This document shows, piece after piece, positions 52,401 through 61,153 of a DNA stretch of 64,000 nt (the first letter of the stretch is position 1; every line of letters begins with the position of its first letter). The DNA comes from JADFDG01 sp049324495 (GTDB lineage: Bacteria > Pseudomonadota > Gammaproteobacteria > Pseudomonadales > JADFDG01). The notes below the pieces were generated by a model. It had not been told where the DNA came from, ran no database searches, and saw only the letters and a program-made list of their open reading frames with translations. The DNA is taken from contig JBMOOP010000104.1 in the NCBI GenBank assembly GCA_049324495.1, forward strand, positions 1 to 64,000, given 5' to 3'. The position numbers and the translations under genes were made by a program.

Positions 52401-53676
52401 CATTGACGTGACCAGCGCGACGGCCGGGGCCTACACCAACACCACCGGCAACGTCACCACCAGCAGCGGCGGTGGCGGTGGCATGACCGGCAACACGGCT
52501 TCGGCAGTCGTCACCTTTGTGCGGCCGACGATCACCAAGGCCTTCAGTCCCGGCAGCATCGGCAGTGGCGACACGGCGACGATGACGATCACGCTGGCGA
52601 ATGCCTCGGAGGTTGCCTTCACGGCGGCGACCTTTACCGATGTATTCCCTGTTGGCATGACGGTCGCCACGCCGCTCGCCAGCAGCAACAGTTGCGGTGG
52701 CTCGCTGCTCGATAGCGGTGGCGGCGTGCTGGCCGCCACTGACCTGGGCATTCGGCTCAGCGGCGGCACGATTCCTGCTGCCGGCAATTGCGTGATTACC
52801 GTCGATGTAACGGCGGCCACCGGCACCTATACGAACACGCTCGCCATCGGCGCGCTCAGTACCAGCGGCGGCAGCAACGCGGTGGCCACCAGCGCCGTGC
52901 TCGCCGTGCGCAACCTCCCGACCATCGCCAAGGCGTTCAGTCCGGTGGCGATTGGTCAGAGCGACACGGCGACGATCACTTTCACACTCAGCAACAACAA
53001 TGCGACTGCCGCGACCGGCATCGCCTTCACCGACAGTTATCCGGCCGGGCTGCTCAACAGCACGCCGATCACGGTCGGTGGCACATGCGCGAGCGTCACG
53101 CACACAGCGACCGCCGGTGGCAGCACGTTCAATGTGACCGACGGTACTATTCCCGGCGGTGCGCCGGGCACCTGTACGATCACGGTGCTCGTTGCTGCAG
53201 CGGCGGCCGGCGTCTACGACAACACCACCAGCGGTGTAACCAGCAGCGAAACCGGCGTGACCCCGGGGCCGGCGTCGAATACAGCGACGCTCACTGTCAA
53301 CCTGGCACTCACGGTGGTGAAAAGTTCGTCGGTGATTTCCGACCCGCTCGTCGGCGTCAGGAATCCCGGCGTGGCCGAGCCGAAGCGCATTCCGGGCGCG
53401 GTAATCGAATACACGATCACGGTGAGTAATTCCGCCGGCACGGTTGATGCCGTCGATGTGGTCGTCAGCGACCCGATGCCGGCGAACACCGACTACGTCA
53501 CCGGCAGTCTGGTCGCCGGCGGCACCGTCGAGGACGACGACAACGCCGGCGCCGACGAGGCCGACCCGAACGGCGGCGATTACAACCTGACCACGCCCGG
53601 TGCGGTAACGCTGCGCATCGGCACCATCACCGCCGGCAGCTCTTCTACGGGTAAATTCCGGGTGATGCTCCAGTAG
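49447..53676 (+). CDS. exported multi-repeat DUF11-type protein D
   Basis: A 1409-residue protein starting at ATG 49447, overlapping the giant gene by four bases. A signal peptide (VAALLWLPVSPAWG) and a Cys-containing N-terminal region (about 35-230) are followed by a domain (235-355) and seven DUF11-type repeats of about 130 residues, each starting near (P)xIxK(S/A)(F/I)SP. A final DUF11 module (VVKSSSVISDPLVGV) ends GKFRVMLQ. The repeats carry paired cysteines (NSCGG, NxxCTV), so disulphides are likely after export. It is probably a long surface fibre or scaffold held by the giant protein. Confidence 0.9.
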   Translation: MNGPSLIVCRLPMAARALLAVAALLWLPVSPAWGVVWTTSAVKDLSCAGTRAGGKLTCTAGEFTVSPVFSAEPGTPPFCTAGAEFNFKVDLGLSGTNTDRYDIGFFVGQTGNDPTEDDASKQCSVATFPTSTVPASSWEDDDGNACGDYNGGGVETTRINEIKVLCSGDSSGALNVPYVLTYKQSTGGICTGPADVINGAPSKCNAGTSAVSGVVAVSAGAYVDITKQTSPDGDPQSFSFTATGPVGSKVVVVTGATLTPTTVIGGTYSPATIAAATNTTTFTLSDGQTARVFINALSSAQDLTIVESAASGWETTAALNCAAVTGAPTITTDAANRTVTAGLSSTNSAAACTITNSKLQPPAIAKSFSVSPIQNGGNSVLSIVVSNPNTATTLTGVAFTDTYPANLLNRTPSLAAISCTAGSTGTLTGGADGGNTLGLSGGSLLAGGSCTLSVEVTSSVNGTYNNSTGTVTSTTAGATTGNSASASLVVGAALVAPSITKTISPGSLGVGSVARLTLTIRNPNNAALANVTVQDTYPAGLVNAATTNITNSCGGNITTDIFGGVAGGNTFGLTGTNNDLTANQVCTVAIDVTSNSAGTYNNTTNNVLSTSAGGLTGNTASATVSFHRPTITKSISPGSIGSSGTATMTITLANASGVAMTGATFIDTFPTSPGNMTVATPLTTSNSCGGTLNDNSNGALAAGDAGIRLNGGTIPAGGSCVIRVDITASVSGNYINSIAAGALTTTNGGSNAAGTSAALFVPNRPTVTKAFAPTAVATNGDSVLTVTLSNSNAIALTGAAFTDTYPVGLVNGPVPAGSTTCGGTVTAAAGGGSVALAGGTIPANGSCTVTVNVRSSTIGSYVNTIPIGGVSTTNAFTNSVAGSATLAVQLMPPVIAKSFSPASLGVNGISRLTLTITNPNNQALANVRVTDTYPAGLVNAATTNITNSCGGNITTDINGGAANGNTFGLTGNNNDMSADQVCTVGIDVTSATAGAYTNTTGNVTTSSGGGGGMTGNTASAVVTFVRPTITKAFSPGSIGSGDTATMTITLANASEVAFTAATFTDVFPVGMTVATPLASSNSCGGSLLDSGGGVLAATDLGIRLSGGTIPAAGNCVITVDVTAATGTYTNTLAIGALSTSGGSNAVATSAVLAVRNLPTIAKAFSPVAIGQSDTATITFTLSNNNATAATGIAFTDSYPAGLLNSTPITVGGTCASVTHTATAGGSTFNVTDGTIPGGAPGTCTITVLVAAAAAGVYDNTTSGVTSSETGVTPGPASNTATLTVNLALTVVKSSSVISDPLVGVRNPGVAEPKRIPGAVIEYTITVSNSAGTVDAVDVVVSDPMPANTDYVTGSLVAGGTVEDDDNAGADEADPNGGDYNLTTPGAVTLRIGTITAGSSSTGKFRVMLQ
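50530..53290 (+). repeat. seven DUF11 repeats with a three-unit higher-order period
   Basis: Repeat starts fall near 50530, 50935, 51336, 51738, 52123, 52527 and 52917. Units 2 and 5 are almost the same over DTYPAGLVNAATTNITNSCG, which recurs after exactly 1188 bases (396 residues), and units 3 and 6 likewise share ITK(S/A)(I/F)SPGSIGS. The array has therefore grown by duplication of a three-unit block. Confidence 0.85.
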
Positions 53677-53788
53677 GAGCGAGGTGCAAAGGGGTCGGCG
53701 TCACATTCCGTTTTGGAAGGAGTGCCGCCGCCCCCTGTTCACCTCTAGAATCTGTCGCCTCGCTGCAACCCTTGGAACGCCATCGCGC

Positions 53789-56161
53789 ATGTCCTCCACC
53801 GCCCTCGTTATTGCTCAGCGCATCGCTGATGAACTGTCCTGCAAACTCGCCCAGGTTGTTGCCACCGTCGAATTGATCGATGGCGGCGCCACCGTCCCGT
53901 TCATCGCCCGCTATCGCAAGGAAGTTACCGGCGGCCTCGACGACACCCAGTTGCGTACTCTCGACGAACGCCTGCGCTATTTGCGCGAAATGGAAGAGCG
54001 TCGCGAGGCGATTCTGAAAAGTATCATTGAGCAGGGCAAGCTCACCGGCGAGCTCGAGCAGGAAATCCGCAACGCCGACAACAAGGCGCGGCTTGAAGAT
54101 CTTTACCTGCCGTACAAGCAAAAACGTCGCACCAAGGCGCAAATCGCCCGCGAAGCCGGTCTCGAGCCGCTGGCCGATGCGCTGTACACCAACCCCGCGC
54201 GGGTGCCGGCGGAAGAAGCACAGACATTCATCGACGCCGAAAAAGGCGTGGCCGATATCAAGTCCGCGCTCGACGGCGCCAGGCAGATTCTCATGGAGCG
54301 CTTCGCCGAAGACGCGACGCTGTTGCAGAGATTGCGCGACTTCCTCTGGGCCGAAGGCGAAATCAGCGCGAAAGTGGTTGCCGGCAAGGAAGAGGAAGGC
54401 GCGAAATTCCGCGACTATTTTGCCCACCACGAGAAGCTCGCCACGATCCCGTCGCACCGGGCGCTGGCGATCCTGCGTGGGCGCAACGAGGGCGTGCTGA
54501 GCGTCGGCCTCGCCGTCGGCGACGAGGAAGATCGCACCCGTGAGCATCCCTGCGAAGCGATGATCGCCTCGCATATCCGCTGGTCGCACCAGCAGCGCGC
54601 CGCCGACGATTTCCTCCAGGAAGTCGTACGCTGGACCTGGCGCGTGAAATTGCTGATGCATTTCGAAAGCGAGCTGTTCGGCGCGATGCGCGAGCGCTCG
54701 GACGAAGAGGCAATCAATGTTTTCGCCCGCAACCTCAAGGCGCTGCTGATGTCTGCGCCGGCCGGCATGCGCCCGACCGTGGGCCTTGATCCGGGCCTGC
54801 GCACCGGCGTGAAGGTGGTGGTGGTCGGTGCGACCGGCGAGTTGCTCGCGCACCTGGCAATTTTCCCGCACATGCCGCGCAATGACTGGGACAACTCCAT
54901 CGCCGTGCTCGCCGCGCTGTGCCAGAAGTTCAAGGTCGAACTGATCGCCATCGGCAACGGTACGGCCTCACGCGAAACCGACAAGCTCGCTGCGGAGGTG
55001 TTGAAGAAACACCCGGCGATCAAGGCGCAAAAGATTGTGGTCAGCGAAGCGGGTGCGTCGGTTTACTCCGCGTCGGAGCTGGCAGCGGCCGAGTTCCCGG
55101 ATCTTGATGTCGTCTACCGCGGTGCCGTGTCGATCGCCCGTCGTCTGCAGGACCCGCTCGCCGAGCTGGTGAAAATCGAACCGAAATCGATCGGCGTCGG
55201 CCAGTATCAGCACGATGTCAATCAGCTGAAACTGGCGCGCTCACTCGATGGTGTCGTCGAAGATTGCGTGAACGCGGTTGGCGTCGATGTGAATACCGCG
55301 TCAGCGCCGCTGCTGGCGCGCATCGCCGGATTGAACGGCACCATTGCCGGCAATATCGTGGCTTTTCGCGCTAAAAATGGTGCTTTCGTCAGCCGCGAAC
55401 AGCTCAAGCAGGTGCCGCGCCTGGGTGAGCGCACCTTTGAACAGGCGGCAGGATTTTTGCGCGTGATGAGCGGCGACAACCCGCTCGACGCCTCCGCCGT
55501 GCATCCGGAAGCCTACCCGTTGGTCAAGGCGATCGCGCAGAAGAACGGTCGTGACCTGAAGAGCGTCATCGGCGACGCCACCTTCCTGCGCAGCGTCAAG
55601 CCGCAGGAATTCGTCAGTGACAGGTTCGGTGTGCCGACCATCACCGACATCCTCAAGGAGCTCGACAAGCCCGGCCGTGACCCGCGTGGCGAATTCCGCG
55701 CGGCGGAATTGCGCGAGGACGTGCAGGACATGAAGGACCTCAAGCCTGGCATGGTGCTTGAGGGGACCGTCACCAACGTCGCCGCGTTCGGCGCGTTCGT
55801 CGACATCGGCGTGCACCAGGACGGCCTCGTGCACGTTTCGGCGCTCGCCAACAAGTTCGTCAAGGATCCGCACGAGGTTGTGAAGGCCGGCGATATCGTC
55901 AAGGTGAAGGTTCTTGATGTCGACCTGCAGCGCAAGCGCATCGCGCTGACCATGCGCACCGACGAGCCGGCCCCGGGCCGGCCTGCCGATGCCGGTCCGG
56001 CTGCGGCTGGGCAACGCCCTGCCGGCGAGCCGCGCACAGGCCGCAGCGCCCGTCCTGACCTTGCGCAGCAGCAGCGCTCGTTTGGTGGCGCCCAGCAGCA
56101 GGCCGTCGGCAAGAACGCATTCGCCGATGCGCTGCGCAAGGCGGGTATCGACAAGAAGTAG
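53789..56161 (+). CDS. tex: Tex family S1 RNA-binding transcription accessory protein
   Basis: A 790-residue protein of normal Tex length: N-terminal Tex helices (ADELSCKLAQVVATVELIDG, VPFIARYRKE), YqgF-like nuclease fold (VGLDPGLRTGVKVVVV), helix-hairpin-helix segments (LLARIAGLNGTIAGNIV) and a C-terminal S1 domain (PGMVLEGTVTNVAAFGAFVDI). It binds RNA and ribosomes and affects transcription. The final about 70 residues are Pro/Gly/Ala-rich. ATG 53789 is used; upstream codons lack protein character. Confidence 0.97.
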   Translation: MSSTALVIAQRIADELSCKLAQVVATVELIDGGATVPFIARYRKEVTGGLDDTQLRTLDERLRYLREMEERREAILKSIIEQGKLTGELEQEIRNADNKARLEDLYLPYKQKRRTKAQIAREAGLEPLADALYTNPARVPAEEAQTFIDAEKGVADIKSALDGARQILMERFAEDATLLQRLRDFLWAEGEISAKVVAGKEEEGAKFRDYFAHHEKLATIPSHRALAILRGRNEGVLSVGLAVGDEEDRTREHPCEAMIASHIRWSHQQRAADDFLQEVVRWTWRVKLLMHFESELFGAMRERSDEEAINVFARNLKALLMSAPAGMRPTVGLDPGLRTGVKVVVVGATGELLAHLAIFPHMPRNDWDNSIAVLAALCQKFKVELIAIGNGTASRETDKLAAEVLKKHPAIKAQKIVVSEAGASVYSASELAAAEFPDLDVVYRGAVSIARRLQDPLAELVKIEPKSIGVGQYQHDVNQLKLARSLDGVVEDCVNAVGVDVNTASAPLLARIAGLNGTIAGNIVAFRAKNGAFVSREQLKQVPRLGERTFEQAAGFLRVMSGDNPLDASAVHPEAYPLVKAIAQKNGRDLKSVIGDATFLRSVKPQEFVSDRFGVPTITDILKELDKPGRDPRGEFRAAELREDVQDMKDLKPGMVLEGTVTNVAAFGAFVDIGVHQDGLVHVSALANKFVKDPHEVVKAGDIVKVKVLDVDLQRKRIALTMRTDEPAPGRPADAGPAAAGQRPAGEPRTGRSARPDLAQQQRSFGGAQQQAVGKNAFADALRKAGIDKK

Positions 56162-56262
56162 GTGCTGTTGTGAATCCCGCTGCAGCCGGATCCACATTGA
56201 GTATGGCCGGACTGTCTCGGGAATTACGGTATATTCGGCCCTCTTTGCCCCCGGAATGACCG

Positions 56263-57843
56263 ATGCCCGCCCTGAACACCGAACGCCTCGTCCATCGTAT
56301 CGCCTTGCTGCGCGAGCAGCAGAAGGTGCATACGTTGCGTGGCCTGCGGCGCGGCATCGAAAAGGAAAGCCTGCGGGTGAACGCGCAGGGCCGCATCGCG
56401 CAGACGCCGCACCCGGCGGCGCTGGGCTCGGCACTGATGCACCCGCATATCACCACCGATTATTCCGAAGCGCTGCTCGAGTTCGTTACGCCGGCTTACG
56501 AGCACATCACCGATTGTCTGCTGTTTCTTACCGACACCCATCACTTTGTCTACCAAAACCTTGGCGATGAACTGTTGTGGGTGAATTCGATGCCCTGCGT
56601 GCTCGGCGATGAGCTGTCCATCCCGATCGCGCAATACGGCACATCGAACCTCGGCCGCTTCAAGACGGTTTACCGGCATGGCTTGTGGCACCGCTACGGC
56701 CGCCACATGCAGGCCATTGCCGGCATCCACTACAATTTTTCGTTCCCGGATAATTTCTGGTGGGCCTACCGCAAGAACGAAAATGCCTGCGACACAGAAC
56801 TCGGGCAGTTCGTCTCGCGCGAATATTTTTCTCTGATCCGCAACTACCAGAAGTATGTCTGGCTGGTCGCGTACCTGACCGGTGCGTCGCCGGCGATGTG
56901 CGCAAGCTTTATGCGCGGGCGGCCGCACAATCTCGAAGAGACCAACAACCACACGCTGTATCGGCCCTATGCAACCAGCCTGCGCATGGGCGATCTCGGT
57001 TATTCGAATGCGGTGCAAAAAAATCTCAGGGTCAGCTACAACTCGGTCACGGACTATGTTGATTCGCTGGAACAGGCGATGCGTACGCCGCATCCGGAAT
57101 TCAGCAAGATCGGGGTGCGGACGGATGGCGAATGGAAGCAATTGAATGCCAACCTGCTGCAGACAGAAGCCGAATTCTACGGCTCGATCCGTCCGAAATG
57201 CGTGCCGCTGCCAGGCGAGCGGTTGTCAGCGGCACTGCGCGCCCGGGGTGTCGAGTACATCGAGATGCGCAGCCTCGATCTCAATCCATTTCTGCCGGTA
57301 GGCATCGATCACGAGACGTCGTACTTCATGGAGCTGTTCGCCACGTTCTGCCTGCTGCACGACAGTCCGCTGCAAAGTGAGGCGGAGTTGGCACAAAACA
57401 AGGCCAATCTGCAAATCGCGGTGAACGAGGGGCGCAGTCCGGAGGCAACCATCACGCTCGATGGTACGACCACTTCATTACGCGAATGGGGTTTTGCGTT
57501 GTGTGAGGCGATGCTGCCGGTGGCGGTGCTGCTTGATGAGGCCCGACCGTCTTCGCACGGCTATACCCGCTCGCTCGCAGCCCAGCGTCGCAAGCTGATA
57601 GACCCGGCGCAGACGCCCAGTGCCGACGTGCTGGCAGCCCTGCGCGAGCACGGCGGAGGTTTCTTTGCGCTTGCGATGGAACAAGCAACCAAAGCGCGCG
57701 ATTATTTCCGAGCCCAGCCAATGAGTCCGGCGCGGCAGGAATTCTTTGAGCGGCTTGCGACGGGATCGCTCGAAGAACAGCGGATGCTGGAGGCGGTCAC
57801 GGACCGGCCGTTCGAACATTATCTGGCGGACTGGTTCCGCTAA
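56263..57843 (+). CDS. gshA: glutamate-cysteine ligase
   Basis: A 526-residue class 1 GshA, close to the 518 residues of the E. coli enzyme. Motifs include RGIEKESLRVNAQGRIAQ near residue 30, TDYSEALLEF, GIHYNFSFPDNFW and YIEMRSLDLNPF. It joins glutamate and cysteine with ATP as the first step of glutathione synthesis. It is followed within 17 bases by an FKBP and dsbB, a thiol/disulphide-themed run of genes. ATG 56263 has no strong ribosome-binding site. Confidence 0.96.
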   Translation: MPALNTERLVHRIALLREQQKVHTLRGLRRGIEKESLRVNAQGRIAQTPHPAALGSALMHPHITTDYSEALLEFVTPAYEHITDCLLFLTDTHHFVYQNLGDELLWVNSMPCVLGDELSIPIAQYGTSNLGRFKTVYRHGLWHRYGRHMQAIAGIHYNFSFPDNFWWAYRKNENACDTELGQFVSREYFSLIRNYQKYVWLVAYLTGASPAMCASFMRGRPHNLEETNNHTLYRPYATSLRMGDLGYSNAVQKNLRVSYNSVTDYVDSLEQAMRTPHPEFSKIGVRTDGEWKQLNANLLQTEAEFYGSIRPKCVPLPGERLSAALRARGVEYIEMRSLDLNPFLPVGIDHETSYFMELFATFCLLHDSPLQSEAELAQNKANLQIAVNEGRSPEATITLDGTTTSLREWGFALCEAMLPVAVLLDEARPSSHGYTRSLAAQRRKLIDPAQTPSADVLAALREHGGGFFALAMEQATKARDYFRAQPMSPARQEFFERLATGSLEEQRMLEAVTDRPFEHYLADWFR

Positions 57844-57860
57844 CACACGGAGAGCAAGCA

Positions 57861-58667
57861 ATGAGAATGCAAACATGGCTGGCAGCGCTGGCATGGGTGT
57901 CGGCCACGGCATTCGCGGATACCACCGCTTCAGAACAAGCAGCCAAACAGGCGGCCGTTCCAGCACCGGAAATTGAGGCGCCTGTACAGGAGGAAATAAG
58001 CGTGTCGCTGCCGGCGATCGGCTCCGGTCCGAATGGTCCGTTCGGTTACACGATGGGCTATACGTTGGGTCAGCGCATTGCCACCGACATCAAAGACCTT
58101 GATGTCGGCGCGTTCCAGGAGGGCTTTAATACGGCTTACACCGGAGGTGCCGGCAAGCTCACCGACGCGCAGATGCAGCAGGTGATCAGCCAGTTCCAGG
58201 AGCAGCGCATGGCGCAGGTGAAGGCCGAGCGGGAGCAACTTGCCGCCGACAACCTCATCAAATCGAACGAATTTCTCGCAAAAAACAGCAAGCGCAAGGG
58301 CGTGAAAAAAACACCGACTGGTTTGCAATATGAAGTATTGAAAAAAGGTACCGGCCCGTCACCGCTGCCCACTGACATGGTGACCGCGCACTACCACGGT
58401 ACATTCCCGGACAATACGGTATTCGATTCGAGCCGCGATGGTGAGCCGGCACAGTTTCCGCTGAATCGGGTCATCGCCGGTTGGACTGAAGGCGTGCAGC
58501 TGATGAACAAGGGCGCGAAATTCAAGTTCTTCATTCCACCGCAGTTAGGCTACGGCGAGCGTGGCGCGGGCGATTCAATCGGCCCGAACCAGGCGTTGGT
58601 GTTCGAGGTCGAGCTCATTGATTTCGCAGCCGAGCCGCAGGAAGTGCCAGCAGGCGAGGCGGAATGA
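57861..58667 (+). CDS. periplasmic FKBP-type peptidyl-prolyl isomerase (Mip/FkpA-like)
   Basis: A 268-residue protein: signal peptide (to AFA near residue 19), N-terminal dimerisation helices (about 60-150) and a C-terminal FKBP domain (about 160-257; VTAHYHGTFPDNTVFDSS, WTEGVQLMNKGAKFKFFIPP, LGYGERGAGD). It accelerates proline isomerisation in folding envelope proteins. GGAGAG lies upstream of ATG 57861. It overlaps dsbB by four bases, linking folding and disulphide formation. Confidence 0.93.
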   Translation: MRMQTWLAALAWVSATAFADTTASEQAAKQAAVPAPEIEAPVQEEISVSLPAIGSGPNGPFGYTMGYTLGQRIATDIKDLDVGAFQEGFNTAYTGGAGKLTDAQMQQVISQFQEQRMAQVKAEREQLAADNLIKSNEFLAKNSKRKGVKKTPTGLQYEVLKKGTGPSPLPTDMVTAHYHGTFPDNTVFDSSRDGEPAQFPLNRVIAGWTEGVQLMNKGAKFKFFIPPQLGYGERGAGDSIGPNQALVFEVELIDFAAEPQEVPAGEAE

Positions 58668-59158
58668 CACTCCCCGGCTACCGCTTTGTCAGTGCGCTCG
58701 GCCTTGTTGGCTGCCTGGTTGCACTGGGTTTCGCACTTTACCTGCAGCACGTTGTAGGGCTGGAGCCCTGTCCGCTGTGCATCCTGCAACGGGTGGCGGT
58801 GTTCGCGGCGATGGGCGTGCTCATCGCCGCTATTGCGCACAATCCGGAAGCCACCGGCCAGCGTGTGTATGCCGCGCTCGGGTTGCTTGCGTCGCTGTTC
58901 GGTGTTGGCGTGGCCGGGCGGCATGTCTGGCTGCAACATATACCGGCCGAGCAGGTGCCTGCGTGCGGCCCGGGGCTTAACTACATGCTTGATGTGTTTC
59001 CGCTGCGGGACGTTGTCGCGATGGTGCTGCGCGGCTCCGGCGAGTGTGCCGTAGTTGACTGGACCTTCCTCGGCTTCAGTCTTGCCGAGCTTACGGCGGT
59101 GGTTTTTGTTGGTCTGGTCGCGCTGTTTTCGTTCCAGATTTTCCGGCGTGATGCATAA
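58664..59158 (+). CDS. dsbB: disulphide bond formation protein B
   Basis: A 164-residue four-helix membrane protein. It has the quinone-proximal pair in EPCPLCILQR near residues 35-44 and the second periplasmic pair in PACGPGLNY and GSGECAVV. It reoxidises DsbA using quinone. ATG 58664 overlaps the FKBP stop (ATGA). Confidence 0.95.
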   Translation: MTLPGYRFVSALGLVGCLVALGFALYLQHVVGLEPCPLCILQRVAVFAAMGVLIAAIAHNPEATGQRVYAALGLLASLFGVGVAGRHVWLQHIPAEQVPACGPGLNYMLDVFPLRDVVAMVLRGSGECAVVDWTFLGFSLAELTAVVFVGLVALFSFQIFRRDA

Positions 59159-59193
59159 ACGCAACGGCACATGAACGCAAAGACATCAGCACC

Positions 59194-59583
59194 ATGATCG
59201 ATTTGTTGTTCGGTTTTGCATTACTCGTTGGTCTGCAACTGGTTGGCGAAGCACTGGTGCATTTTCTCGGCATGCCGTTTCCCGGCGCCGTGGTTGGCAT
59301 GTTGCTACTGCTGGCATTGCTGGTAATTTTTGGCGAGCACCTATTGAGTCGGATAGCGCGAGCTGCAGACATACTGCTGCGTAATCTCTCGCTGTTTTTT
59401 TTCGGTCCGGTGGTTGCGCTGGCGCTTGATCACGGAAAGTTTACGCCTTGGGCAGTGCCGCTGGCTGTGGCCATTGGTATCGGCACGCCGCTGGCAATGA
59501 TCGTGCTGGCACTGGTGCTGAAATATACCGTCGCGCCAGAAGCGATTGCGCCTGAAAAGGTGCCACCGGAGGCTGGGCAATGA
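59194..59583 (+). CDS. lrgA: CidA/LrgA family membrane protein
   Basis: A 129-residue protein with four predicted helices and the family core GMPFPGAVVGMLLLLALL. LrgA/CidA proteins are holin-like and affect autolysis and pyruvate or metabolite transport. It overlaps the lrgB-like gene by four bases. The C-terminal about 18 residues are hydrophilic. Confidence 0.88.
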   Translation: MIDLLFGFALLVGLQLVGEALVHFLGMPFPGAVVGMLLLLALLVIFGEHLLSRIARAADILLRNLSLFFFGPVVALALDHGKFTPWAVPLAVAIGIGTPLAMIVLALVLKYTVAPEAIAPEKVPPEAGQ

Positions 59584-60302
59584 GCGCGGCGCTGGCAATG
59601 TTTGCATCCTGGCATGCCTTCGCGTTCGCGGTTGCCTGCATCGCGGCTTCCGCCGTTGCATATTTTTCCGGCCAGCGGCTTTGGCTCAGGTTGCATCACG
59701 CACCGCTTGCGCATCCGCTGGTTACGGCCACGATCCCGTTGGTCGTTGTTCTGCTGTGGCTCGATGTACCGGCCGCAACCTGGCGGGACAGTACGCAATT
59801 GCTTTACTGGTTGCTGGGCCCGGCCATGGTTGCCATTGCCGTACCGGTTTACCGGCAGCGCCGCACTGTATTGCATGCGCTGAAACCGGTACTCACGGCG
59901 GTGATTATTGGCGGCATCACGGCGCCGCTGCTGGCGGTGCTGGTGGTACTGCCGTTCGACCCGGCGCGTGAGTTGTTGCTGTCGCTGGCGCCGAAATCGA
60001 TTACCTCGGCGATCGCCTTTCCGGTGGCACGGATCACCGGCGGCAACCCCGAACTTGCGGTCGGCATCGTCATTGTGACGGGTATTGTCGGCGGGATTGT
60101 TGCGCCGTGGATATTCAGCGCATTGCGAATCATTGATGCGCGCATCATCGGCCTGGTGCTCGGAGTGGTTGCGCACGCGGTCGGTACTGCACGTGCCATT
60201 GAGATGGGGTACAAGCCTGCCGCGTTCGCCGGGGTTGGTCTTGCGCTCACCGGGTTGTTTACGGCATTGCTGCTGCCGCTGGTGGTAGCGTTGCTGCTGT
60301 AG
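59580..60302 (+). CDS. lrgB: LrgB family membrane protein
   Basis: A 240-residue polytopic membrane protein with LrgB landmarks LAPKSITSAIAFPVARITGG and GVVAHAVGTARAIEMG. It is the partner of LrgA and is coupled by ATGA. The pair is thought to modulate murein hydrolase activity or export small acids. Confidence 0.92.
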   Translation: MSAALAMFASWHAFAFAVACIAASAVAYFSGQRLWLRLHHAPLAHPLVTATIPLVVVLLWLDVPAATWRDSTQLLYWLLGPAMVAIAVPVYRQRRTVLHALKPVLTAVIIGGITAPLLAVLVVLPFDPARELLLSLAPKSITSAIAFPVARITGGNPELAVGIVIVTGIVGGIVAPWIFSALRIIDARIIGLVLGVVAHAVGTARAIEMGYKPAAFAGVGLALTGLFTALLLPLVVALLL

Positions 60303-60310
60303 GTACGACG

Positions 60311-61126
60311 TCAGTCGGGCTGCCCTTTGCGCTGCAACAGGTGCAATGCAAATTCCGCTTCTGTCGAAAACGCTTCGTTTGCCTCCAGTGCTACCCGCGT
60401 CCCGGGCTTCGCGCGCCAGGCATACGGCGTCATCAGCAGAAGATTTTTCAGTGCCGCATTGTTGAGTTGTAGCACAAAGGCCATGTCACGTTGTTCCTGC
60501 AGTGTGAATGCCGGCGCCAGATCCTCGACAAACTTCTCTGGCCGGTGTTCGCGCACCTCATCAAACAGCGCTGCGCGCAGCGACCACAGGTGCCTGGCTG
60601 CCGGCGTGGCGATGAGCAAGTGCCCGCCTGGTTTCAGCACGCGCGCCATTTGGGCAACCGGCAACGGGCTGAACAGGCTGGTGACGAGATCGACGGATGC
60701 ATCGGCCAGCGGCAATGACGCGCTGCTGCCGACCAGCCAGGTGATGTCCGCAAAGCGCTTGGCGGCGAGTTGCACGGCGGTCTTGGCAATGTCGATCCCG
60801 ATGACGTCCGCAGCAACCGCTGTCAGCGCGCTGGTATACCAGCCTTCGCCGCAGCCGATATCGAGCACGCGTTGCGAGTCAAGCGGACTCAGCAGCTCGA
60901 CAATTGCAGCGCGCAGCGGCGCGTAGTGCCCGGCCGCAAGGAAATCCCGGCGTGCGCGCACCATGTCATCGCTGTCGCCTGGCATGCGGCTGTTTTTCTG
61001 CTGCACTGGCAGCAGATTTATGTAGCCCTCGCGGGCGATATCGAAAGCGTGGCTGTTTGTGCAACGCCAGGTCTTTTCCTCGTGCTCGAGCGGTGCGCGG
61101 CACAGCGGGCAGATAAAAACAGACAT
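60311..61126 (-). CDS. rlmA: 23S rRNA (guanine-N1)-methyltransferase RlmA
   Basis: A 271-residue protein with an N-terminal zinc finger (CPLC at 6-9, CTNSH at 22-26) and a SAM-dependent Rossmann domain (VLDIGCGEGWYTSAL near residue 88). RlmA methylates G745 of 23S rRNA. It is convergent with lrgB and is separated from the upstream FKBP gene by a terminator, so it has its own promoter in the short gap or depends on readthrough. Confidence 0.9.
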   Translation of the reverse strand: MSVFICPLCRAPLEHEEKTWRCTNSHAFDIAREGYINLLPVQQKNSRMPGDSDDMVRARRDFLAAGHYAPLRAAIVELLSPLDSQRVLDIGCGEGWYTSALTAVAADVIGIDIAKTAVQLAAKRFADITWLVGSSASLPLADASVDLVTSLFSPLPVAQMARVLKPGGHLLIATPAARHLWSLRAALFDEVREHRPEKFVEDLAPAFTLQEQRDMAFVLQLNNAALKNLLLMTPYAWRAKPGTRVALEANEAFSTEAEFALHLLQRKGQPD

Positions 61127-61153
61127 GGTGACTCCGATCCCTTCGAGGAAAAG

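Noticed and set aside
50071..53103. 1010-codon open frame on the minus strand opposite the DUF11 repeat protein
   Set aside because: It mirrors the repetitive GC-rich codons of the real gene, has Arg/Gly/Asp-rich unnatural composition, no ribosome-binding site and no domain.
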